A DNA stretch of 64,000 bases. Source: CAYMPH01 sp964529415. Its GTDB lineage: Bacteria; Spirochaetota; UBA4802; UBA5550. Position 1 is the stretch's first letter. Every line of letters starts with the position of its first letter. A program made the translations under genes and the position numbers. Location: positions 160,020 through 224,019 of the forward strand of contig CAZGWD010000005.1 of the NCBI GenBank assembly GCA_964529415.1, given 5' to 3'. Shown here piece by piece: positions 9,018 through 17,427 of this stretch. The notes beneath the pieces are model-generated. The model was not told the DNA's origin, made no database searches, and saw nothing but the letters and a program-made list of their open reading frames with translations.

Positions 9018-9404
9018 CTGATTCTCCTTAAAAAATTAATTTAAATTGGGCTTTTATAAATCCAACCCACAAGGGAAATGCCGAAATTGTTTCTGTAAAT
9101 CCCTTATCTTATTATCGTGGCAAGATAAAACCGCGCCAAAAGATTAAATTAACAACACATTGTATCAGGATCGCGCTGTCATTATTAAATCCCTGAATTC
9201 TATTCTTATAAATTTATTTAACAGATTGTTAATAAAGAATATCAGCCAGAGCATTGTCAAAAATATCACATCATTAAATCGCCTGATAATGGATAACTAA
9301 AAAAAATAAATCCCGTTTTTATCAGATATTAACCATTTTTAAAACAGTGCTAAAAAAATCCAGTATTAATTTTCAGGAGATGATTATTTATTAAAAAAAT
9401 TTCC
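9018..9404. other. 387-bp AT-rich intergenic region upstream of speD/speE
   Basis: I see no open frame of note, no tRNA and no recognised riboswitch. The half next to the gene is less AT-rich and could hold a leader. No clear promoter hexamers were found. Confidence 0.5.
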
Positions 9405-10124
9405 TTATTTTGATAATAACTCGTGGTCTTTTATTTCAACATCTATCGCCATTTTTTTATTCGGAAAAAACACCGGAACATGTATAAATATTTCAATCTG
9501 GCTTTTAACCACAACAGGTAAATTTTCCATAGTTTTATACTTTGTGTTTATTGAAAAAGCCTGTACTCCTTTTTCAAGCGCCGCAGGCGCTCCCTCGAAA
9601 GCAACAAGATTCAGCTCTTTTTTGGAAACAAACATGTTTCCTGAATAATGACGCGTTGTTTTCTGCTTTGGTATTATATTTAGCACATAACAATCAATTT
9701 CATTGATTTTTTTCGTGCCTGTAATTTCAATTGAATACCGCTCCCGGCCTTTATCATCAAAAACAGGATAAAACTGCAGCTGTTTCCGCTCTGTAAATTT
9801 TGATGCAGGCTGTTCCTGCCCATTTTTAATAAATTTTATAACATGAACAGGTTCCGGAGAACCATTAAAATCATTTTTAATTTTAACAAGCGATTCAGTA
9901 GTCTCTATCTGCGCTCCGGTTTTTGAATCAGTCATTTTAAAATTTGTTGATCTGAGTCCGAGAAAACCGGAATATTTTCTGAAAGCCGGTTCCATTTTAT
10001 TATAGATCCCGTCTATTATTTTTTTTGATTCTTCCGCAGTAACTGATTCACCGGCAAATAAAGAAGATGATGCTATTGCGTAAATAAATAAAGATAAAAA
10101 TATTTTTTTCATAAATTTTACCAT
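9405..10124 (-). CDS. Exported protein, possibly LolA/outer-membrane-lipoprotein-sorting fold
   Basis: The 239-residue product begins with a signal peptide whose hydrophobic core ends at SSSLFAG. The rest is a periplasmic, beta-rich domain with alternating hydrophobic strands and Lys-rich turns, as in LolA/LppX-like proteins. That fold is my inference from pattern only. There is no lipobox Cys, so a soluble periplasmic protein is expected. Two starts are possible, at 10124 and at the ATG at 10112 (MKKIF), which gives a more typical signal peptide; neither has a strong Shine-Dalgarno. It is divergent from the radical SAM gene and has no operon partner. Confidence 0.7.
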   Translation of the reverse strand: MVKFMKKIFLSLFIYAIASSSLFAGESVTAEESKKIIDGIYNKMEPAFRKYSGFLGLRSTNFKMTDSKTGAQIETTESLVKIKNDFNGSPEPVHVIKFIKNGQEQPASKFTERKQLQFYPVFDDKGRERYSIEITGTKKINEIDCYVLNIIPKQKTTRHYSGNMFVSKKELNLVAFEGAPAALEKGVQAFSINTKYKTMENLPVVVKSQIEIFIHVPVFFPNKKMAIDVEIKDHELLSK

Positions 10125-10328
10125 TTAGCTTTATTATTAATTCTTTCATAAATTATCACCATTGATATCAATTGTCCATTAAAAAAAATATTTATAATAA
10201 AAAACATACAGGATTAAGACCAATTTTTTTATTATTGACAGTCAAATAACAATCCCGGGAAATTATTTTTACACCCTCGCAAAGACTCGAGGGAATCATT
10301 ACAGGAGAAAGCATTCCAATAAATCAAA

Positions 10329-11888
10329 ATGAATATAAAAAAAATACTACTGATAAATCCTCCATATCCTTTTGAAGAATCGCCATCTCCTCCACTTGGT
10401 CTTTCTTATTTAGCAGGGTTTCTCTTAAAAGAAGGATTTGAAGTTAAAATTGCAGATTTTGTTATAAATCTTTTCTCCGAATCAAAACTGAATGCAATTA
10501 TAAATGAATTCAAACCGGACGTAATAGGTTCAACCGGAGTTACAATGAATATAAAACCTGCCATTTCAATCCTTGGGCTGTGCAGAAAAATTTATCCTCA
10601 GGCAATGATAGTTCTCGGCGGACCGCACGTTACATTCGATGCTGAAGCAATACTCAAAGAAAATTCATTTGTTGATATCATTGTCCGCAGAGAAGGGGAG
10701 CTGACTTTTACCGAGCTTCTAAAACAGAAATCACCACTTGAAAATATACCCGGAATTTCCTACAGAAATTCAACTTCCATCAAACATAATCCGGATAGGC
10801 CTTTTATCGAGGACATCAACATTCTTCCTTTTCCGGCAAGAGATATTATAGAACTGTCAAAATACAGGGCTCTCGGCATGCCCATCAACATGATTACATC
10901 CAGGGGATGCCCGTTTGACTGCATCTTTTGTGTCGGATCAAAAATGGTTGGAAAAAAAGTCAGGTATTACGATACTGCAAGAGTTGTTGATGAATTTGAG
11001 ATGCTTTCAAAAATGGGATTCAACCAGATAAACATAGCTGATGATCTTTTCACCTCTAATAAAAAAAGATGCACTGCAATCTGCGAAGAAATAATCAGAA
11101 GAAAAATAAACCATCCCTGGACTGCATTTGCAAGAGTTGACACTGTTTCAGAAGAGCTTCTCACAATTATGAAAAAATCCGGGTGCACAACTCTCTGCTT
11201 CGGAATTGAAAGCGGGAATCAGAAAATTCTTGATACTGTTAAGAAAAAAACGAGCCTTGATCTATGCAGAAAGGCTGTTGATATCTGCAATAAAACAGGA
11301 ATTACACCAATGGCTGCGTACATTCTCGGCCTGCCCGGTGAAACGCCCGAAACAATAGAGGAAACACTTGAATTCGCGTCCAGGCTGAACAAGCTGTACG
11401 GCTTTCACATTCTTTCTCCGTTTCCCGGAACTGAAGTCCTTGAAAATGCAGATCAATACGGTCTCAGGATTCTTACAAAAGACTGGGATATGTTTGATGC
11501 AAATCAGGCTGTAACTGAATCAGATACAATCTCAAAAGATGAAATTGATGCAGTTTATAAAAAATTCAACAGCGGTATAGATAAATATGTTAAAGGCGTG
11601 ATCTCAAGAGAGGAAAGCGGAGCAGCAATATCTGCAGATGAAAAATCAATGGTAAACAATATCAGATCCATTGTACTTATTAAAAAAATAATTGATTTGG
11701 AACTATTTGAAAAATTTACAAACAGCGATATAAAAGAAAAATCGAAGGACAGTCTTGCGGAGTTCATCAATACTGAAACTCAGGTTGATAAAAATCTGAT
11801 CCAGAATAGAATAGAATGGCTGATTAAAACAAAGTCAATTGAAATCAGAAATGAAAATTCAGATTTTAAAGTTCAATGGGCTGATTAA
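10329..11888 (+). CDS. B12-binding-domain radical SAM protein
   Basis: The 519-residue protein has a cobalamin-binding-like Rossmann domain (about 1-140), starting LLINPPYP, with PPLGLSYLAG and LGGPHVT as in the BchE/oxidative-cyclase group. A radical SAM barrel follows (about 180-390), with its CxxxCxxC cluster ligands in GCPFDCIFC. The C-terminal 130 residues are helical. The DxHxG cobalamin ligand is not visible, so B12 may not bind in the classical way. Family members carry out methylations or ring closures on lipids, hopanoids or cofactors; the substrate cannot be told. It is monocistronic. A short hairpin (CCCTCG/CGAGGG, 10272-10293) lies in the leader, and GGAG is 22 bases from the ATG. 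Confidence 0.88.
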   Translation: MNIKKILLINPPYPFEESPSPPLGLSYLAGFLLKEGFEVKIADFVINLFSESKLNAIINEFKPDVIGSTGVTMNIKPAISILGLCRKIYPQAMIVLGGPHVTFDAEAILKENSFVDIIVRREGELTFTELLKQKSPLENIPGISYRNSTSIKHNPDRPFIEDINILPFPARDIIELSKYRALGMPINMITSRGCPFDCIFCVGSKMVGKKVRYYDTARVVDEFEMLSKMGFNQINIADDLFTSNKKRCTAICEEIIRRKINHPWTAFARVDTVSEELLTIMKKSGCTTLCFGIESGNQKILDTVKKKTSLDLCRKAVDICNKTGITPMAAYILGLPGETPETIEETLEFASRLNKLYGFHILSPFPGTEVLENADQYGLRILTKDWDMFDANQAVTESDTISKDEIDAVYKKFNSGIDKYVKGVISREESGAAISADEKSMVNNIRSIVLIKKIIDLELFEKFTNSDIKEKSKDSLAEFINTETQVDKNLIQNRIEWLIKTKSIEIRNENSDFKVQWAD

Positions 11889-11930
11889 AAAAATAATCAC
11901 CTTATAAAACTAATACTTACAATATCATAA

Positions 11931-11957
11931 AGCCCCCTGTCCCCCGAAGGGGGCACG
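11931..11957. repeat. GC-rich hairpin repeat, family A (left copy of pair 2)
   Basis: CCCCCTGTCCCCCGAAGGGGGC forms the same hairpin core as 900-926, in the opposite orientation. It may also terminate the radical SAM transcript. Confidence 0.75.
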
Positions 11958-11967
11958 TGATAAATAA

Positions 11968-12103
11968 TCATTTCCTCGATAATTCGTATTTTATCATTAC
12001 CGTAACATTATCAATATTGTTTAATACATCTTCATCCTCAATACAGTTCATAACTTTTTTCGGAATTGATCACTCTGTTCCGTAGATCTCTTGCAAGGTC
12101 AAC
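11968..12103 (-). pseudogene. Second decayed DUF559-type remnant, inverted relative to the first
   Basis: On the minus strand from about 12103, one frame reads DLARDLRNRVINSEKS and ends soon after. Another reads EDVLNNIDNV followed by IKYELSRK and stops at 11968-11970. The first block resembles the LARxLRN start of DUF559 proteins and the second their C-terminal end. The whole stretch is alignable at DNA level with 696-880, sharing for example a GAAGATGTATTAAA core and the following ATTATCGAGGAA. Central catalytic parts are missing, so it is dead. Family A repeats flank it at 11931-11957 and 12165-12192. Confidence 0.5.
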
Positions 12104-12164
12104 TTAATAGGCAGGTGTTATATTTTTTTAATTCAAATAAATCACTGTTATTTTTCTTGTATAT

Positions 12165-12192
12165 GCCCCCTTCGGGGGACAGGAGGCTTGGA
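12165..12192. repeat. GC-rich hairpin repeat, family A (right copy of pair 2)
   Basis: GCCCCCTTCGGGGGAC plus AGGAGGCTTGGA, nearly identical to 900-926 and in the same orientation. The 11889-12243 gap holds only this repeat pair and the remnant between them. Confidence 0.75.
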
Positions 12193-12243
12193 CTAAAGAA
12201 TTATTATTTTTCCTGAGAATCCATAAAGAGCATAAAAAAACTT

Positions 12244-14412
12244 TCAGACTATTTTAAATACAAGTACAAACACATCAGAGCTTGGAGCTGCCATTCCCAT
12301 AAATGTTTCGAAAGAGTTTTTTATCCTTTCTGATATTTCAGAAGGTTTTCTGACCCTGTTATCCGCAACAAGCTTTCTTAACCTTGAGAGGCTGAAATCA
12401 TTGCCTTCCTGATTTCTCGAGCTTACGAAAGATTTAGAGTAGAGAATTCCTATATCACCCCGAAGAAGATTGGTCCGCCCTATACCGTAACTGCTTCTCG
12501 GGTCATTGCCGAGTGGAACGCCCTCTGTATCAAGTGAATCAAAATTATTCTTGTCAATCCTGAAAACTTCAAGCGGAGGAAAGCCTGCGTTTGTGTACAT
12601 TAATTTCATGGATTTAATATCATAATAAAAATACTGCGATGTAACAAGACCGGGATTTCCTTTTGCATATTCATAAATTACCCGGTTCAGCTTCTGCATA
12701 ACAGTGAAAGTTGATGGCGCTTCGTTAATTGATGTCTGGAAAGCGGCCCTGAGTAAAACAGAATACAGGGCAGTATTAATGCCTACTCCGGAAATATCTG
12801 TAGCAATAACGCCTACACCCTGCCCGCTCGGTCTTACAAAATCGAAATAATTGCTTTCATCGGAATATTTCGGTATATAGAATGCACCGAATTTTATGCT
12901 GCTTAAATTCGGCAATGACTGGGGAATTGTTTTCGTCTGCAGCTCTGATGAAAGGACTACTGTTCTTGATATATACTGATCTTCAATTGACTTTTTATAT
13001 GTGATGGAAATTGAAATAAACGAGTTGCAGTTTTTCATGAAAAATTCAAGCTCTTTCATCTCATCCGGATTAAATCCGTCGAGTGATTCCTTCTCTCCAA
13101 GACAGATAATGCCGAAAACCCTGCTCTCATGATAGATTGGCATGATAATTTTAATGCCGTTTTCCAGAAAAAACTTTAAGAAATTTTCTCTTTCATCATC
13201 CAGCTTATGATCCTCTGAATAAACCCGTTCAAGCCTCAGAATATCCTGATTTTTCACAAACCATCTGATGATATCAGCATTACGCTCAACCGGCTGAACA
13301 CTGACATCATTTTCAGAAAAACGGGAATAATATACTTCATATCTGCGGGTCTTGTCATCAAGAATCATAAAAAATGTTTTTTTCAGGTGGAGGTTGTCAT
13401 GAAGAATGTCAACAGCACGTTTTACAACTGAATCAAAATCTTTCAGCTTTTCAATATCAGCAATAAAACTCTTAACCATACTCTCGAATTCATATGTTCT
13501 TTTTAAAAACACCCTGTCAATTACAGGCTGTATAAAAATAGACACCAATAGAAAAAGTCCTGCTACAGATCCTGCAATTATATGAGATTCAACCCGGTTT
13601 AAAGAAAAATAATTATTATGATAAATATAATAAACTCCGGCAATCGGAATAAGTATTACAGCAGCCATAAGAGAATACATGGCCATTTTTTTCAGCGTTG
13701 TCTTGATATCCATCAAGTTGTAGGTTGATGTTGAATAAAAAACCGATATGACTATAAACGTAGCAGAAAGTGAAGCGCCGCTTATGTAGAATTCCGAAAT
13801 ATTGAAAAATCTCGGGAGAATCAATGAACCGATAGAACCTGCTGTAAGTGCAAAAGATGTTCCAAGAAATGTATATCTTATCTGCAGCTTGTAAAAATCC
13901 ACTCTGGTTTTGATATATTTCCTTGCAAAGTTTCCAATTCCGAGAAGAAGATATATAAGCGATATAATCAGGTATATATCATAAAACCTTACAGTACCGA
14001 AGGTGATTGTATAATCCCTGTTGAGAATTCCATTCTCGAAATATGCCCTGGTGATTGAAAAATCAGTAAATACGATTATTATTCCAACAATATAAGCAGG
14101 AATAAGAAAAATGGGTATAAGATAAAATGGCAGATTCCTGTCTGTCTTGGGAAAAACAAAAGACATTGCAAAAGTTCCGGAGAATGTTAAAATAGTTGAT
14201 AACTGGGTAACCCTGTTTATCTGTGTTAAATATTTACTGTCAGGCAAAAAATATGCCATGAACATTGTAATTATTATACCAAAACCGCAGAACATCCAGT
14301 ATGCCAGATACCGGTTTACTGTACTTTTATAATCCCTTACAAGCATAAGTATTACAAGAAACAGCAAAAACATTGAAGAGAGAAATGATATGATCAGGGA
14401 TAAAGTATACAT
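12244..14412 (-). CDS. Membrane GAF-SpoIIE protein with a degenerate phosphatase active site
   Basis: The 722-residue protein starts with a membrane region of about eight helices (1-310, 7TM-sensor-like), then a GAF-type domain (about 320-480) and a SpoIIE/PP2C domain (about 500-722). The phosphatase metal sites are only partly kept. The first motif reads DISGVG, acceptable, but the usual YTDGxTE is YSKSFVSS and the terminal DDIT is SSDVFV, so two metal-binding Asp residues are gone. It may be inactive and work as a binding or decoy module. AAGGTG lies 7 bases before the ATG. It is divergent from the HAMP-like gene at 14533, with which it shares an intergenic region of about 120 bases. Confidence 0.85.
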   Translation of the reverse strand: MYTLSLIISFLSSMFLLFLVILMLVRDYKSTVNRYLAYWMFCGFGIIITMFMAYFLPDSKYLTQINRVTQLSTILTFSGTFAMSFVFPKTDRNLPFYLIPIFLIPAYIVGIIIVFTDFSITRAYFENGILNRDYTITFGTVRFYDIYLIISLIYLLLGIGNFARKYIKTRVDFYKLQIRYTFLGTSFALTAGSIGSLILPRFFNISEFYISGASLSATFIVISVFYSTSTYNLMDIKTTLKKMAMYSLMAAVILIPIAGVYYIYHNNYFSLNRVESHIIAGSVAGLFLLVSIFIQPVIDRVFLKRTYEFESMVKSFIADIEKLKDFDSVVKRAVDILHDNLHLKKTFFMILDDKTRRYEVYYSRFSENDVSVQPVERNADIIRWFVKNQDILRLERVYSEDHKLDDERENFLKFFLENGIKIIMPIYHESRVFGIICLGEKESLDGFNPDEMKELEFFMKNCNSFISISITYKKSIEDQYISRTVVLSSELQTKTIPQSLPNLSSIKFGAFYIPKYSDESNYFDFVRPSGQGVGVIATDISGVGINTALYSVLLRAAFQTSINEAPSTFTVMQKLNRVIYEYAKGNPGLVTSQYFYYDIKSMKLMYTNAGFPPLEVFRIDKNNFDSLDTEGVPLGNDPRSSYGIGRTNLLRGDIGILYSKSFVSSRNQEGNDFSLSRLRKLVADNRVRKPSEISERIKNSFETFMGMAAPSSDVFVLVFKIV

Positions 14413-14532
14413 TCAATTCACCTTAATTTTCTTTTTTAAAATCATTGACTAATATAATAATGGATCAATATTTATCCTGTCTATTACATCGGCTTCAGGG
14501 GTGCATCAACTCTTAATAATAATAAAAGAGGT

Positions 14533-15147
14533 ATGTTTATGGGATTGACAAGAAAAAAATATGTTCTGGATAAAAAATTTCAATTCAGTATTTCAATAAA
14601 AGCAATTATTCTTCCGCTTATAACAACTCTTGCAATTTCAGCTGTTCTGCTGTATTTTGCAAATAAAAATAATAATTTAATCGATGTTAACAATAAGCAT
14701 ATCACAAATATCATTGAAAACCAGGATGAGATGATAGATATGTTTTTATCAACCCCGGCCCTGCAGAACTCAAAAAATCCGCTGATAAAAAACGGTGACG
14801 CCACCTTCAAACAGAATATAGGCAGGTTGAAAAAAATAAGCGACAACAGTGTAGTAGTTACAAAAAATTCAAGCATGGTATTTAATTTTCTTGTTGTAAT
14901 GACCATTTTACAGACTATTATTATTTTCGGGATGTTTATATTCTACACGCACAAAGTTTCCGGGCCTATTCACGTTATGACAAACCAGCTCCGAAAAATC
15001 AGGTCCGGCAAAGATCCCGAATACAGAGCCCTCAGAAAAAATGATCATCTCAAGGATTTTTATGATGAATTATGGGCCACACTCGATCATTTCAACAAAA
15101 AGCCTTCTGCAAAAAAATCAGTTAAGAAAGAAACAGGTAAAAAATAA
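14533..15147 (+). CDS. Two-helix membrane protein with HAMP-like segment
   Basis: This 204-residue protein has transmembrane helices at about 21-42 and 115-138 around a periplasmic loop of about 72 residues. A HAMP-like segment follows, with the conserved Pro in HKVSGPIHVM and a second helix near 165-187. The C-terminus is a Lys-rich tail. The arrangement is that of a chemoreceptor or sensor cut off after HAMP, without an output domain. RBS: AAGAGG before the ATG. It is followed after 8 bases by the cysteine hydrolase and then by a small MshEN-like gene, so these three form an operon. It could pass a signal to a separate partner. Confidence 0.75.
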   Translation: MFMGLTRKKYVLDKKFQFSISIKAIILPLITTLAISAVLLYFANKNNNLIDVNNKHITNIIENQDEMIDMFLSTPALQNSKNPLIKNGDATFKQNIGRLKKISDNSVVVTKNSSMVFNFLVVMTILQTIIIFGMFIFYTHKVSGPIHVMTNQLRKIRSGKDPEYRALRKNDHLKDFYDELWATLDHFNKKPSAKKSVKKETGKK

Positions 15148-15155
15148 AAGGTTCA

Positions 15156-15821
15156 ATGCTGTTAACAGATAATACTTATCTTTTAATTATAGATATGCAG
15201 AAGTATTATCTGCTGCCTGAATCCCCATACTGCCGCTATTTCAATTCTGTAAATCCCGGATGCCTCGACTATATTTTAAACAGATGCAGCACAGAAGTAA
15301 TTCCAAACATAAGAAAGCTTATAGACTTCTTTCATCAGACAAACAGAAAAGTCATATATCTGAAGCTCTGTTCCGAAAAACAGGACAGATCCGATATTCA
15401 CAGATTTTTCAGAAACAGCAATTCAAAAGCTGAGAAAGCGGGCTTCAGTAATGTTTACCCATTAAGCACTGACCCCATGGCAGATATTATTGCAGAAATT
15501 CACCCGGCAGAAAATGATATTGTTTTTACTAAAAAAACATTCAGCGGCTTTAATTCAGGCAGCCTTAAAAATTTTCTTGCAGAAAAAAGCGCTGATTTGC
15601 TTATAGTCACAGGTCTTGCAACAAGCCAATGCGTGGAAACTACAGCCAGGGACGCATCCGATGCAGGAATAGACATTATACATATTATTGACGCTCAGGC
15701 TGATTATGAAGAGATTTCACATAATGCTTCAATTTTCAGCTCAAGAGGAGTCTGCGGAAATAATATTTACGATACAGAAACTTTTTTAAGGGAAGCATAT
15801 GGAAAAACTAAAACTGGGTGA
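15156..15821 (+). CDS. Cysteine hydrolase of the isochorismatase/nicotinamidase superfamily
   Basis: The 221-residue soluble protein carries the family triad. Asp13 lies in LLIIDMQKYY, a Lys in DIVFTKKTFSGF, and the nucleophile Cys159 in LATSQCVETTARDA after the cis-peptide-type turn. The family hydrolyses isochorismate, nicotinamide, N-carbamoyl compounds or ureas; the substrate cannot be fixed from sequence. The gene sits 8 bases after the HAMP-like gene, and its end overlaps the next small gene by 23 bases, pointing to translational coupling. Confidence 0.85.
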   Translation: MLLTDNTYLLIIDMQKYYLLPESPYCRYFNSVNPGCLDYILNRCSTEVIPNIRKLIDFFHQTNRKVIYLKLCSEKQDRSDIHRFFRNSNSKAEKAGFSNVYPLSTDPMADIIAEIHPAENDIVFTKKTFSGFNSGSLKNFLAEKSADLLIVTGLATSQCVETTARDASDAGIDIIHIIDAQADYEEISHNASIFSSRGVCGNNIYDTETFLREAYGKTKTG

Positions 15822-15972
15822 GATGCTGGTCGGCAATGGAATTATTTCAAATGATCAGCTCGAAAAAGCTCTGGATCAGCAGAAAAAAGACGGCGGCATG
15901 ATAGGAATGATACTGGTAAACTTAAACTTTATAAGCAAAGAGCAGCTTTCAGATTATTTAAAGTTAATATAA
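15799..15972 (+). CDS. 57-residue standalone MshEN/GspE-N-terminal-like protein
   Basis: An ATG at 15799, inside the end of the hydrolase gene and 6 bases after AAGGGA, opens a 57-codon frame ending with TAA at 15970-15972. The product contains LGEMLVGNGIISNDQLEKAL followed by DQQ. This matches the MshEN pattern LGxxLxxxGxIxxxxLxxAxxxQ, found at the N-terminus of GspE/PilB ATPases, where it binds c-di-GMP in MshE. A second half-motif (ILVNLNFISKEQL) fills the rest. MshEN normally needs two such motifs, and here the second is shortened, so nucleotide binding is uncertain. Together with the HAMP-like membrane protein it may form a small signalling unit. Confidence 0.72.
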   Translation: MEKLKLGEMLVGNGIISNDQLEKALDQQKKDGGMIGMILVNLNFISKEQLSDYLKLI

Positions 15973-16027
15973 AAGATTCTACACTGGTCACCGGTAGTCG
16001 AGTATCCCGAAGGGATGTATAGAGACG

Positions 16028-16780
16028 CTATTTGTAAATCCTAAACCGGACGCTTTTCTCAGTTGATTTAACCCCGTCAAGAGGATCTTCTGCTGCTCCC
16101 TGTATATAATTTCCAAAACCTACCGGAGAAATATTGCTGTTCCTCCACTGATTTGAAGATGACTTGGGCACAACAGCTGATGGGGAACTGAAAACCACTT
16201 TTCTAAAACCAAGATTTCTCTTAAGTTTTGAATAACTCTTTTCAGTCACTTCCCCTTCAATAAAATTATCTGAAATCTTTAATATTTTAGCGTTATTTTT
16301 CCTGATAATATCAAGCACATCTTCAGTTTCATTTATTACATTTACATTGGATATATTTCCCAAATTTGAAATATTTGTTACAACAGGAATAATTCCTGTG
16401 CCGATTTCAGCTTTATTTTCAATTTTATTTTCAGCAACAGGAAGCTGAATATCAGCTGTTTTAAACGGATTGAAAAGCCCATAGCCGATTAAAACCATTA
16501 CTGAAGCTGCTGCAGCTGCCGGCATAAAGCTTTTAGCTTTTCTGCGAAGAGCGCGTTTTTTAATTTTACGCATTGTATCATATGAAAATGTTTCAAGAGA
16601 AAAGTCCCTTTTGCCTGCTTCAGAGAAAAGGTTCATCATTTTATTGAGTTTCTCAAATTCTTTCGCACATTCTGCACAGGTGTTTATGTGAGTGAAAAAC
16701 TCATCCTTTTTATCCTGGGGAATAATATCACCATCAATAAAATCAGACATGGTTTGAAAAGTAATATGATTTTCTTTCAT
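16028..16780 (-). CDS. Membrane anti-sigma factor with zinc-finger domain
   Basis: In this 250-residue protein the N-terminus has the zf-HC2 pattern HxxxCxxC (His31, Cys35, Cys38 in THINTCAECA), typical of ZAS-type anti-sigma factors. One transmembrane helix lies at about 86-103, followed by a periplasmic domain of about 145 residues rich in Asn and Ser. It should hold the ECF sigma factor encoded immediately upstream, whose stop overlaps this start by 4 bases (ATGA). The periplasmic part would sense the signal or be cut by proteases; I do not recognise its fold. Confidence 0.85.
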   Translation of the reverse strand: MKENHITFQTMSDFIDGDIIPQDKKDEFFTHINTCAECAKEFEKLNKMMNLFSEAGKRDFSLETFSYDTMRKIKKRALRRKAKSFMPAAAAASVMVLIGYGLFNPFKTADIQLPVAENKIENKAEIGTGIIPVVTNISNLGNISNVNVINETEDVLDIIRKNNAKILKISDNFIEGEVTEKSYSKLKRNLGFRKVVFSSPSAVVPKSSSNQWRNSNISPVGFGNYIQGAAEDPLDGVKSTEKSVRFRIYK

Positions 16781-17349
16781 ACAAGCCCTCTCGAATAAAG
16801 TCTGTTTTTCAATAATTCCCTTCCCCTGTGAATTCTAACCTTAACATTAGAAAGATTAATGCCTAATATTTCTGAAATTTCACTATAAGCAAGCCCGTCA
16901 ATATCTCTTAAAATTAAAATATCTTTATAATCATCCGGAAGATTTCCAATCTCTTCTTTTAAAATCCGGATCGAATCTCCGTCTACTACATCCTGCTCGG
17001 GATTCTCTCTGTCATCAGGTATCTGAAGCTCTGTTTCCTCTCCGCCTTTTGAATAATTAAGAGGAACCAGACTGAATCTTGAATTCTTTTTCCTGCAATT
17101 TTTACAGTAATTTATCATAATACTGTAAAGCCAGGTTGAAAATTTCGATTCACGCCTGAAAGAGGCCAAGGCCTCAATTGACATTATAAAAATTTCCTGT
17201 GAAATATCCTGAGCTTCTTCATAGCTATTAAATTTTGAATAAACATATTTAAAAACCATGTTCTGATATTTTTTTATTATAACTGCAAAGGCTTCTGTAT
17301 CGCCTTTGAGAGTTTTATCTATTATTATCAGATCTTCCTGATCAGACAT
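16777..17349 (-). CDS. ECF-family RNA polymerase sigma factor
   Basis: This 190-residue protein has sigma region 2 at about 20-90 (YSKFNSYEEAQDISQEIFI and FSTWLYSIMINYCKN) and region 4 at about 130-182 (LPDDYKDILILRDIDG followed by LSNVKVRIHRGRE). Region 3 and region 1.1 are absent, as in RpoE-like ECF factors. Translationally coupled to the anti-sigma gene. The pair probably answers an envelope or redox stimulus, but the target promoters cannot be deduced here. Confidence 0.92.
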   Translation of the reverse strand: MSDQEDLIIIDKTLKGDTEAFAVIIKKYQNMVFKYVYSKFNSYEEAQDISQEIFIMSIEALASFRRESKFSTWLYSIMINYCKNCRKKNSRFSLVPLNYSKGGEETELQIPDDRENPEQDVVDGDSIRILKEEIGNLPDDYKDILILRDIDGLAYSEISEILGINLSNVKVRIHRGRELLKNRLYSRGLV

Positions 17350-17391
17350 ATTCCACCAGATTATGTTACAATTTTTTTCTAAAAATTATAC

Positions 17392-17427
17392 AAATGTAAG
17401 GGTTGAAAATTTTCAATCCTTACATTT
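17392..17427. terminator. Long hairpin after tyrS, probable terminator
   Basis: AAATGTAAGG pairs with CCTTACATTT (10 bp) and the loop itself contains the palindrome TTGAAAATTTTCAA, giving a stem of roughly 17 bp. It begins immediately after the tyrS stop codon and is flanked by T-rich sequence. Confidence 0.65.
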
